In this document: in pieces, positions 1 through 9,153 of the stretch
How the letters are laid out: each line of letters starts with the position of its first letter
How positions within the stretch are numbered: the stretch's first letter is position 1
Assembly (NCBI GenBank): GCA_910592205.1
Contig: CAJVPJ010000114.1
Location: forward strand, 1-43,546
Origin: Paraglomus occultum
Taxonomy: Eukaryota > Glomeromycota > Glomeromycetes > Paraglomerales > Paraglomeraceae
Direction of reading: 5' to 3'
Length of the DNA: 43,546 nt
Program-made: the position numbers and the translations under genes
Notes under the pieces: generated by a model
The model's input: the letters and a program-made list of their open reading frames with translations, nothing else
Told to the model about the DNA's origin: nothing
The model's database searches: none

Positions 1-683
1 ATAAGCAGAATGTGAGTATATAGGGGTAAATTTATTATGAAATCGGTTGGTTCCAAGAAAAATGTGACTATAAGGGGGTTGTGACTATATAGGAGTGTGC
101 TTATAGGGGGGGATGACTGTATGTTATTTCCACTCAGACTTTTGAATACTTACGAAGAATTCGTATCGTATATACGCTAATCCGTGGATATTTATTTAAC
201 CTCGAGTAATAATCGACGATTATGATCCGCTGGGATTAAGTTCGGAAATCTATCGTTTGGGAAAGGTTTTCTACTAACGCGTTTATAGAAAATTAAATAA
301 ATATCCTGCACAAACCGATATTACATGCGAACTTAGGGGCAAGACCAAGTCGCAGCTGAGAGTCCGGATAGCGGTTTTCGCTACTTTCAGAATCGATGAA
401 TTCAATAGAACCACAGGATTTTAACTGACCACAAGAGAGATTATAAAATCAACCAGTCAGAGTTTTATTAGAATATAAAGAACTATTCTAAGGACCGTTT
501 GTATATTCGAATGATAAAGGAATAAAAGTAATAAGAGTATCCGTTGACAATCTTATGGACTTGTAGCTGAAGATGATGAATGATGAAGGAAAACGGCGCG
601 CTCAAATAACTGTTCTTGTCTAACCTATTTGTCAACAAATTCGGTATAAATCGGGGGAAAGGCTAAAGCGGAGCAGAACGTGA
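1..683. other. Left-edge non-coding stretch with short G-rich repeats
   Basis: No convincing gene is visible. Between about 12 and 112 a short motif of the form GTGACTATA followed by a run of G recurs four times with variations, which may be the decayed end of a transposable element cut by the window edge. The rest has no open frame of note. Confidence 0.4.
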
Positions 684-757
684 TCACGCATTGGCAGTTT
701 TATTGGCTGTCATACAAATTTGACCAATGGAATCGCGAGAAATCTGCTCCGCTTTAG
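663..757. repeat. 14-bp inverted repeat, arms 80 bp apart
   Basis: CTAAAGCGGAGCAG at 663-676 reappears as its exact reverse complement at 744-757. The right arm lies inside the minus-strand ORF at 684-1016 and the left arm just past its stop. It could be a fold-back in the 3' end of that transcript or the ends of a short element. Confidence 0.6.
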
Positions 758-1016
758 ACATGCCATAAATCGGGAAAGTATCACTAATTGCTAATGTTCT
801 AATTTTACCAACGTCTGTTAGCCCAATATATCCACTTTTTGTTGCTACGTACAGGATGGCCCGATATGGGTCGAATCTGTTTGCTCTTGTATGTGATTGG
901 ACTTGTATTACATTGGAGATCTGGACTTGTCGATCGTTGGCCGCAGAACTGGAGATTCGTGTAACTGAGCGGAAATCTCGGAGGAATACGTAGACGTTAG
1001 AGCTTATCCATGACAA
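684..1016 (-). CDS. Hypothetical ORF, 110 aa
   Basis: An open frame of 110 codons beginning with ATG. The family is not recognised. The middle (about residues 40-90) reads like a folded protein, with alternating hydrophobic and polar residues. There is no signal peptide or membrane segment. It may be one exon of a longer gene or a repeat fragment: the neighbouring 1025-1477 is a repeat, and the last third carries an arm of an inverted repeat. Confidence 0.3.
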   Translation of the reverse strand: MSWISSNVYVFLRDFRSVTRISSSAANDRQVQISNVIQVQSHTRANRFDPYRAILYVATKSGYIGLTDVGKIRTLAISDTFPIYGMSKAEQISRDSIGQICMTANKTANA

Positions 1017-1024
1017 TATAGAGG

Positions 1025-1477
1025 TAATCCTATATTAATCACATTATGGTTTATATTCATCACCTTCTGGTATGATAAAAGTGAGAATTAAAATTGACAA
1101 GTCTCGAGAAGTATCAGCAGGAAGGCAGAAAGCGATTACGAAGAACCATCGTAAAAATACACAAGACTTGAGATTTATCAGCCAGAGATACGTTTGTGTG
1201 TGTGTTCCGTTCAATAGAGTCTATTTTTGTGAAACAAGGGGTTGGACATGTCTATTTTTTAACCACACTTTGTAGCAAAATTGTCGAGCAACCTCATTAT
1301 CCTCACCCACAAGAATAATCTCGTTGAGGAAATGAGGAAGTACCTATAAGTTATGAATGAGCACTGCTATTACTTTTCAAAACGTCATTAGTATTAGTCA
1401 AATTAGTTAACTTTCAGCCACACAAGCCTCTTATTTCAGAATGTTCACTTTGTCTGGTTTTGTTGCAGCATGCCCCA
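1025..1477 (-). repeat. Dispersed repeat R1, copy a (interrupted)
   Basis: 1025-1103 and 1346-1477 match 18148-18217 and 18218-18336 in the same order, with differences. In the 18-kb copy the two halves are contiguous, so about 240 bp (1104-1345) is extra here. The end at 1440-1477 contains GTCTGGTTTTGTTGCAG followed by a TGCCCCA terminus, shared with 2874-2911, 18300-18336 and, inverted, 39279-39315. Read on minus, the terminus encodes a short peptide with the core TKPDKVN (QNQTK in another frame), a trace of a coding exon. Confidence 0.7.
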
Positions 1478-1825
1478 AATATGGGTATGTATTAGTATGG
1501 ATATTGATGTGCATAATAAATTGCTATCATTAATACAGTTTGTCATGACTGATGCTGAATTATTGTTATGTATTTGAATTCTAGGAAGTAAATTAGAATC
1601 ATATATTAATATAATGGATTTGGAAGTGGATGGCACCTATAGAGCATTCGATTTTATGAAAACAGACCTGGTCATCAGTAAAACGACCTTTCCATTATTT
1701 ATATTGACTTCTAATCTGACACATTTAATAGCTTTGGAGGTACAAACCATCTTGAAATTCTATTCCTTGGAATTGTGTTCATTTAATTAATAACCCACTC
1801 TGTTTATTGTTATTGTATTTTGCAG

Positions 1826-2303
1826 GAGAAGATTACTTCACTGGCTGATAATAATAACTTCAGAGGTCGTAGTCGGTCGAAATATTTCACACCAGTAATA
1901 CTACTGCTGCATTGGAATGGTGGTAGCGAAATCCTTCATTTTTTTGCATACAGGCAGGAGATAAAATCTCCACATCCTGTCAAATTATCAGTTGTGGATG
2001 GGGATGAAAATATGCTAGTGGAGGATTTAAGAGACCTTGTTGCTCTCAACCTGTTTGCTCTTGCGGAAGAAGAACGTTTCGAAGTCGTGCTACGCAATGC
2101 AGTAATAGATAATGGAAGAAATGGAAGAGAAAATGGCGTTAGTATTAAGAAGGGGAGAAGAAAGGGATAAAGAATTGAAGTTACTGAGAGAGCAACAAAG
2201 AAAAAATTTTTTTTTATTATATATACTTTGTTTTTTCTGTTTAGTTGCCTTTGTTGTATGTTGTATATCATATTTTTATTACGAAATAAAAACTGATTTT
2301 TGA
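1826..2303 (+). pseudogene. Small gene or remnant with coiled coil and C-terminal membrane segment; apparent frameshift
   Basis: After an acceptor-like TTTTGCAG, an open frame runs to about 2110 and encodes an acidic segment. The coding-like signal then moves to another frame at 2112, which opens with MEEMEEKMALVL and continues as a charged helix (ERDKELKLLREQQR) into a hydrophobic stretch (about residues 33-56) typical of one membrane span, stopping at 2303. Either an unseen intron or a one-base frameshift near 2095-2115 joins the two parts. No family is recognised. The upstream exon is missing or not identifiable. Confidence 0.4.
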
Positions 2304-2399
2304 AATAAACTATAATTTCGAAGAGAAGTTATTCATATACTAATATCAACTATCTTTCATTGATATTCATTCTCAATAAAAATACAGTTTGAAATATTA

Positions 2400-2705
2400 G
2401 TGGGTAAACGGTTTTCCCGGTGGGCCCGTGTAAGAGCTAGATTGTCGAGGTATGATATCATCCTCACTGCTACTACTACGACTAGGGAAAATCTAATTAG
2501 GGATATGGAGAGATATCAACCTCGACGGCGAAGAAACATTTGTTGGGAGATTTCTAAATTTTTGATGTTATTATATCTTTGTATAGTGGTCTCCTTAATA
2601 TTAATTTATATAAAATTACATGATAGTAAAACAACAAAATTTCGTGAGAGCATTACCAGATTCTCCACAATTAAAGCTGTTGATGAAATAATAATTTCTG
2701 GCTAA
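2400..2705 (+). CDS. Hypothetical small single-pass membrane protein (partial exon)
   Basis: Open frame after an ATATTAG acceptor-like site. The first in-frame ATG is internal (at MERYQ). It encodes an Arg-rich stretch (RYQPRRRRN) followed at once by a hydrophobic span of about 22 residues and a short polar tail. The order (charged helix, membrane span, short tail) mirrors the segment ending at 2303, so the two may be decayed paralogues or parts of one gene. Function unknown. Confidence 0.35.
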   Translation: MGKRFSRWARVRARLSRYDIILTATTTTRENLIRDMERYQPRRRRNICWEISKFLMLLYLCIVVSLILIYIKLHDSKTTKFRESITRFSTIKAVDEIIISG

Positions 2706-2765
2706 TATAAATAGTGTAAACTGTGGCCCACTTTTATATATGCAGTAGTCTTAGTATTAGCAAAC

Positions 2766-2912
2766 CTATAAATAAATTTTGCAAATAGTTGAGTTGCCAT
2801 GATAAATAAATTTGAGAACAGCCTCATCAGCAGCTTCATGTATTTTCTCAGCCACATCAGCCATTTCAACAAAAATGTTCACCCTGTCTGGTTTTGTTGC
2901 AGTCTGCCCCAT
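2766..2912 (-). pseudogene. Best-preserved coding fragment of repeat family R1, 48 aa
   Basis: Opens with ATG in the R1 terminus and reads MGQTATKPDRVNIFVEMA, then an acidic Ala-rich helix. Related sequence at 18336 (minus) and 39279 (plus) begins the same way but stops after the VNVL or VNIL position, where several bases have been lost. This copy therefore shows what the family once encoded. It is probably one exon of a mobile or multicopy gene; function unknown. Confidence 0.45.
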
Positions 2913-3189
2913 ATAATAATAACTCATATATAGTAATAGTAATATAATAAATTCCGTCGACATAAAAATGACTCTATTTAGGTTTCGAGGTTAGTGCAAG
3001 TTGAAATTACCAATACCAATAATCGTTCGGTAACTGGATTATGTCAGAAATTACACGACATGACGAACCTTAAAACAAGTTTTTGAATTTAGCTGTCCAA
3101 AAGTCTATTCTTTAATTTACACAATAATTAAATGTAAATAGTCATCATTACATGCCAATAATGGCTAAATGCTTATGTAATTGTCTTTC

Positions 3190-5139
3190 TTATTCTTTGA
3201 CGAATGCTAATTGAAGATTATAATATGGAGCGACTATAGCCAACAAAAAAAGTTTTAGTATATTGCAGCAATGTAGCAATAATAATAATGATATACTACT
3301 GTGATCACATTCACCTCTCTTTGCCAGTACTATTCTGGAAAATCTCCCTAATGGTTTCTCTACATCACAGTTAACAGGCATTTCGTCAATCCATATTTTA
3401 ACAGATTTGTTTATAATCGTCACTATGCCAGTTTTTCTATCGTATCTAATTTGTGCATCTGATTCATATATATCGATAAGATTAGTCAACGATAGTTAAG
3501 TGATTATTATTTCATACATTGGTGATCAATACTCACGCTCCTCTAACAATGGGGTCGAGATTGTGTATGCGTCGTGGATAAGCTTAAAGGTTTTGCCGTT
3601 TGATTCGAGCAAAAATACTCCCCACTGCCTTTTATTCTAAACCCAATAAACCAATTTTACTTGAGATGAAAAGATATATTTATTTACTATGATACAAATC
3701 AGTTTGGGTAGGTTTACTAACCTCGTTGCTGCAAGGCTCTATTGGAATTATATTAATGCCTGGAAAGGCTGTCATAGTCCATTTAACGTCAGGCGTCATT
3801 GGAGATGAGTTGTTTTCTTGCCTTACATCACTTATTGACCTAACCAAGTCGCTTGAGCTTTCAGAGACTGCCCTTTGTCTTATATAAGTTGTTAGCATCT
3901 CAGTTTTAGGTTCTTGCTTTACAGGAGTTGTTAGTATAGTAGATTCAACCTCTTGCTTTACGCAAGTTGTTAGTAACTCTGATGCCTCGGGCTTTACATA
4001 GACGCGTGAATTTACCTCTGGATAATATACTCCCGTTGGTGCAATGGTACGTGATTCTCTCCATTGAAGTACCGGAACTGTGTTGTCCGATACTTCGTTC
4101 GTGCTGGAGAGTATTGTCACATCAACCTTTACAAATTCAGTTAGAAATTTGATGGTTATTGGAGGAAAACAAAAAAATTTTCCATGAAACCGACTAACCT
4201 TTAGAAACTTGTGATTCAGTGCTTCTTTAGCCGTCATTCGGGCTTCAGGTTTGAGTTCTATCAATCCTTGAAGAAATTGTACAATATCTAAACTCCCCAT
4301 TAGAGGTTTGTAATTTGCTATTGCTCTTTTCTGGAAGAATCGCCGAGAGCCCATCTCACATTTATCAAACCACGGGAGACATCCAACCAACATAAAATAT
4401 ACAAGCACACCGTAAGCAAACATGTCCACACTTGTAGTGTATCCACTTATATCAGATATAGCGAGCATTTCCGGTGCCATGTATGGCTCTGTGCCAACAA
4501 ACGACTTCAATGTATTCGAACAATATTTCGAAAATCCAAAGTCTGCTAACTTGACAGTCTTATGCTCTCCATCAATTAAAACGTTTTCCAATTTCAAATC
4601 TCGATGTATGATGTTGCGTGCGTGCAAGTACTATATAAGTAAGTTGAAACTTTAGGTAAGGCTACATGAAGTAATTTTACATAGTTTTGTTACTAAGTAC
4701 ACACTTACATCCAGAGCGCCACATATTTGTTTTGCAAATCTACGTGCCTCATGTACTGGCAGCCTTCCCTTGCCATTTACGTATTCTCCTAAATCACAAC
4801 TCATTCTTTCAAAGACAAGCCACAGGTGATGCTGCGTTCGTTCCATTTCAATGAATCGGATAATGTTTTCGTGGTCACATTTGGACAATATGCGTGCTTC
4901 ATTCTCAAATTGCTCGTGGTATTCAGCGCGCTTCACGGCATACTGAACTTCCGTCGTTTTACATGTGGCTGGATATACTGTGCAAGTGGCACCGCTATAG
5001 GTCCGAACAGTCATAACATGTAAATAATCTAAATATTTATATTGAAAAATCGAGGAAAGAAGTGACTTTACCGGCCGAGTTTATCGCTGAAAATATCATA
5101 TTTTCTCGACAGCGAATCCGGGATCGCTAGTTCGTCCAT
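3190..5139 (-). CDS. Serine/threonine protein kinase
   Basis: A eukaryotic protein kinase. Exon 5072-5139 starts MDELAI. The exon from about 5020 to 4709 carries the nucleotide-binding end (SGATCTVY) and the VAIK-type lysine (YAVKR). The exon 4630-3722 carries the catalytic loop HRDLKLEN, DFGFS in place of a plain DFG-x, the activation/P+1 segment GTEPYMAPE, and subdomain IX and XI residues; it joins the previous exon exactly at ICGALD/YLHARN. After the kinase domain comes a Thr/Glu-rich linker (repeats of LTT..VKQE). Two further exons (3636-3537 and 3458 onward) join in phase and encode a beta-rich segment (QWGVFLLESNG, then IRYDRKTGIVTI) that could be a substrate-binding domain, possibly polo-box-like (inference). 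The junction of the first two exons is unresolved: the obvious GT donor and the only AG acceptor do not agree in phase. The end at 3190 is only the end of the open frame. The subfamily is not assigned. Confidence 0.82.
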
Positions 5140-5211
5140 GGCATTCTAGACAGTGCAGGATTAGCAAAAAGTCGTTAAATGCAAACAAATATAAAAGCGC
5201 ATATTACTTAC

Positions 5212-5870
5212 TAAACTCCGCCGTACGATAGCAAAATTCATTTCTGATATGTGTAGGAAATTTATGAATATATTTTCTTTTGACCATGGAGCAAAGAAAA
5301 AAAAGCGGTTACCGTGCAGCAGTCCATTTTTGTGTACACCAAGTTCTGCAGACTCTCCTAAACATACACGCTGTGCCTGGATTGAACATGCTTGCATCTT
5401 TATACTAGCTTTCTTGAAATCCCTTAGGTATCCGACCAGTTGCTCCGTCTTATCAGAGATCTAACAAAAAAGTCGATTGGTTACTTTCAAATAATCGCAA
5501 TACTAACGAATTCATGATTTTTCATAGTTAACTAACAAGGTCAACTGCACAGATAGCATTTTCTTCACTTTCACATTCGATTAACCGTCCGCTTATATCA
5601 AAACCGATGAAGACAGTCATTTTCGAGTCGTGGAGATGGACAAATCTTACAAATTTATCTTCTGTTGAGCTCAATTTTAGGATAGCATATTCCTGTCCGA
5701 AGCTCCCAACCGTCATAGTACTTCCGAGCTCGCTTATTGTCACTGCAGTTAAATTAGTCTCCATGTTTATCCAAGATTGCAAATGGATGTTGTTGTTCAA
5801 CTCTAATTAATTTAACCGAATCCGGATACCTGATTGGCTGATATCCACCTAAAATGCGGACAATCAACAT
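5212..5870 (-). CDS. Exons upstream of the kinase: possible N-terminal extension or separate small gene
   Basis: Four coding segments are visible. 5754-5870 starts ATG and encodes 38 residues ending AILDKHGD before a stop. 5537-about 5780 is in another frame and encodes NLTAVTISELGSTM onward to ICAVDL. 5313-5460 follows a good acceptor and encodes DKTEQLVGYLRDF onward. 5212-5243 is a 32-nt candidate exon with GT and AG borders. The last three chain in phase, and 5212 splices in phase onto a TCTAG acceptor just before the kinase ATG (exon starting 5145). They may thus be the N-terminus of the kinase. The first two overlap in frames offset by one base and read best if one nucleotide were changed near 5755-5765. 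Function not recognised. Confidence 0.5.
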
Positions 5871-6112
5871 TTCTACCAAAACAGTTTACTGCTTTGCTAA
5901 TAATAATATTACTTAGCAATATTAGTACAAGCCAGAAGTAAACGAAACAGACGGTACTATTTTAACTAAGGCTAAGTGGGGTCATTCGTAAAGCATCGTT
6001 ACGAGTATTGTATTGCATTCCAGGATAAACGTGCATTAGACATCTGAAAGCGCTCGTTTACCCGAAAAGCAGTAGTTGTTGGGGGGAAGCGTCAAACTAT
6101 TATAGACTTATA
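5871..6112. other. Short intergenic stretch
   Basis: Divergent spacer between the minus-strand exons ending at 5870 and a possible plus-strand start at 6113. No motif was recognised. Confidence 0.4.
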
Positions 6113-7051
6113 ATGGACCCGAATGAAAATGATCCGTTACAGTCTTACCATGGTGAGGTAACGCCTTTTTTAGCAGAAGACAAAGTCTGGACGAATGTTT
6201 GTGAGTCAAACGCGGGCTGATCGGAGGGGATTCTTACATGTTATTATATTGGTCTAACGATAGTAGTACCACGTTTTTTGAATTTGAAAACTTATTATGA
6301 ACTTTGCAAAGTGATCTTAACGACAGAAAACTTGATTTAAATAAGACCTGTTTTTTATTGGGATGTCTGCGGAGCGTGAAACAATTACTGACGAAATCAA
6401 AAGTATCAAGTCTGCTGATTTCAGTAGTCAAGTGCGATGCGCAGTCAAACATGCACGTGAAGCTGGCTGTACACATTTACACTTTTGACTTGCGGAGTTG
6501 AAGATCAACGAACAAAAAGATCTGTAGATGTTGATTTAAATCGGTCATTTTTCCATTATTAAAAATCATATTAATATTGAAACCGACAATTTATTCTTTT
6601 ACTACAAGTCAGTCACGAAGCGGCCTTCGTTTTTGACAAATTTGATGATTTATAGTTCCATATCAAAGGCTATGATGTCTATGTAAATACAAGCAAAACG
6701 CTAGAACTTAAAATATTATCATCGGAGAATGCAAGACGACAGAACACGGTTTACCTTCCACATATTTTGCAATATAATTCTGTTTGTATTGTACATGTAT
6801 GGGGTGACCCGAGTATGCTTCCAGCTCCTATAATGTCACGAATCAATTTAACATGCTCTTAAGAAACGTTCAGAACCCTCTCATTCCTTACCTGTTTGCC
6901 TTCAAACTCAACAACAAGTCCTACAAGCAAAGGGATTAGCTACGCTGAGGCAATATCAAAGGCAGTCAAGATTCGAACATACCGTGAGTAAAGCCTTGGC
7001 CGCGTTTAGAAAAATTGCTACCCGCTTTTGCCAAATGACAAGACAGTTAAT
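6113..7051 (+). CDS. Possible short spliced gene, exon model uncertain
   Basis: Three islands of coding-like sequence lie on plus. 6113-about 6210 starts MDPNENDPLQSYHGE. 6361-6498 starts ATG and reads MSAERETITDEIKS and then HAREAGCTHLHF. About 6868-6982 is Gln-rich (TQQQVLQAKGLATLRQ), ends at a GTGAGT donor and could splice at 7009 to a short last exon stopping near 7051. Linking introns are not all convincing. A minus-strand ORF at 7018-7260 overlaps the proposed end, so at least one reading is wrong. Family unknown. Confidence 0.25.
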
Positions 7052-7260
7052 TGAAGCGAGTTTTTGCGTGGCATCTTCAAGACAATCTTACCCGAATATC
7101 TTAAAATTCCTGGAATACTATTTTTCAGCTCTATCGCTTCTGAAAGCGTTTCATTTATTGCTGTTTCGTTCGCATCGGACTTTTGAATTAGTGCGTCGGA
7201 TGTGGAGCTGTTATTAATATTGTCTAATTCACACTGTAATCCATAGTCTAAGGACCGCAA
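7018..7260 (-). CDS. Hypothetical ORF, up to 80 aa
   Basis: Its first 55 residues are acidic and helix-like (DALIQKSDANETAIN) and look more coding than random AT-rich sequence. The last part, from about 7075 downward, is basic and may be intron. No start context or partner exon was found, and no family is recognised. Confidence 0.25.
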   Translation of the reverse strand: MRSLDYGLQCELDNINNSSTSDALIQKSDANETAINETLSEAIELKNSIPGILRYSGKIVLKMPRKNSLQLTVLSFGKSG

Positions 7261-7261
7261 A

Positions 7262-8725
7262 TACCTTAAATTTAAGTAAGACTACAAGAGATTCATATAT
7301 ATAAGTCGGAACATCCAGCGTTCACAAATTACGAGTAAAACCCATGCTGCTTACCAACGTGTATCACTGTCATGTTGGGTCAAAAGTTGCTTTGTTCGTT
7401 CACTGTTGCCGTACTATTTTTATCACGATGGGAAGTGAACGTCTAACCAATCAGAGAATATCTGGGTATCGGGTATGGTGCACTTCGAAAATTTAATATC
7501 ATGTGATATGTCAGTGGCGCTTAAAATTCTCCCACCAATATGCATTGACATTACTATTAAATATTAATTAATAAACGCCTCATTTTTACAAGTAGCAAGT
7601 AAGGAGCGAAACAAAGATGGTTCTTTTTTTGAACTTGCAAAATTTTCAGGAATTTTAAAACGTTAAATGTTATGTAGTTTCTTTTCGCCTCAGTTACTGG
7701 AGAGACGGGGGCTCATAAAAAAATACACCGACTTTAAAACCTTTCAACTGAGCATAAACGCATTTTATGGCAAATAAGCCAGTAATTTTATAAAGCATAT
7801 CAAAATAAACGCAAGTTGATGTTCCATATACAGTTGTTAAGAAAACGCGTTTATATAATTTGCAAATAGTTTCCGACCTAATGAACCTAACGTGGGATAA
7901 TATGAAATGCTGTTCGCGACAAAGAAAAACTTGCACATAATGACTGCTTCGATATTATACTTGCGGAACACAATGGTGTTGAAATACATGCACAATGCAA
8001 AAATTGACGTCAATATTAAAACGGGTCAGTCGCAAAGCATTTGAACGACATTAGATACGTCAATGCTTACCGACAACCATAAGCGGAAACGGGTAAAGTG
8101 AGCCCAAGCGTACATTAATGGCAACCGGAAGAAACCCCTTTTTGTAAAAAGAAACAGCCTTTCAGCTGTTCCGCCATACATAGTATAGCATTGGCATAAG
8201 GACAAACCGATTGATTCGCCTTATACTGAAAGACAAAATAAAAATTTTGCCTGCGAGAAAGTTTGTGCTAAGGGAACACGTGTTTGTTTTGTTTCGGGAG
8301 TTTACGAACGCGTCCCATCAAAAATCTTTGGACTAAAATGGAGAAGCGGATGTTCAAGAGTTGGAGCGCTTTATGATAGAGGATATTCCAGAAACTACTC
8401 TAATATCTTGTAGAATCCATGAAAAAATGTTATCGTAAATAGGGGAGAGCGAATCTCTTATTAAATAGTCATTGATATTAATAAAATCTGTTACTTTTTA
8501 GTTCACAGATAAATCATAAATCATGAAATTTGGTTCATACGCCGGGACACTATTTCGTTTTTAACAAACTGTATATAATATAGGGCATGCTGCATGCAGC
8601 AAAAACCAGCTCGAACGTAAAATAACTGGGATGTCACATGTTCACTTATTAAATGGATAAGAATCTCGATTCGAGTATGCGCGCATTTTGTTAGTAAGTC
8701 ATTTAAAGAGAGCGAAAATTTAGAA
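7262..8725. other. Gene-poor stretch
   Basis: Only short, compositionally random ORFs on both strands. No repeats, RNA gene or splice-linked exons that I could support. Confidence 0.5.
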
Positions 8726-8843
8726 ATACCGTATTCTTTCGAAATAAGCAACGCTTCGGAAAAATTAATAAATATTTCTTATACTACCTGAAAATAAGCA
8801 ACGCTATAACAAAAAAGTGTTGCTTATTTTCGGAATACGGTAT
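8726..8843. mobile_element. 118-bp MITE with about 28-bp terminal inverted repeats
   Basis: The left end ATACCGTATTC continues into GAAATAAGCAACGCT. The right end is its inverted copy (AGTGTTGCTTATTTTC then GGAATACGGTAT). A third, internal copy of AATAAGCAACGCT lies at about 8794-8806 in the same orientation as the left arm. There is no coding capacity. TA-rich bases flank both ends. The short length, strong TIRs and absence of an ORF define a miniature inverted-repeat element. Confidence 0.85.
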
Positions 8844-9153
8844 AAATTAATGTTAAGAACATATGTCAACTCCATGTGTCACGACATAATAATGTTGATC
8901 ACTTTGTCCTTTGGGAAAGCTCTGCAAAGGAAAAGCCCGAGATTGGAATGCTAATCCTTTATGATTATGGCTTTAGGCCGAAGAATGTCCGTAGTGGCAG
9001 ACTTATCATAAATACGCTTCTGTATGCTCGAGAGTCTTTTTGTTTCTCTGCTAAACAGCACAGAAAAGAAAATTAACTCGTGCACTATTACAATTCACGA
9101 GAGTTACACGCATTTTAATACGTTAGATCACATCCCCATTCTTCGCTGTTCTG
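8844..9153. promoter_or_regulatory. Upstream region of ERG7
   Basis: 310 bases between the MITE and the ERG7 start codon. It should hold the ERG7 promoter. No sterol-response element or TATA box could be named with confidence. ORFs here are short and overlap the first exon out of frame. Confidence 0.35.
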
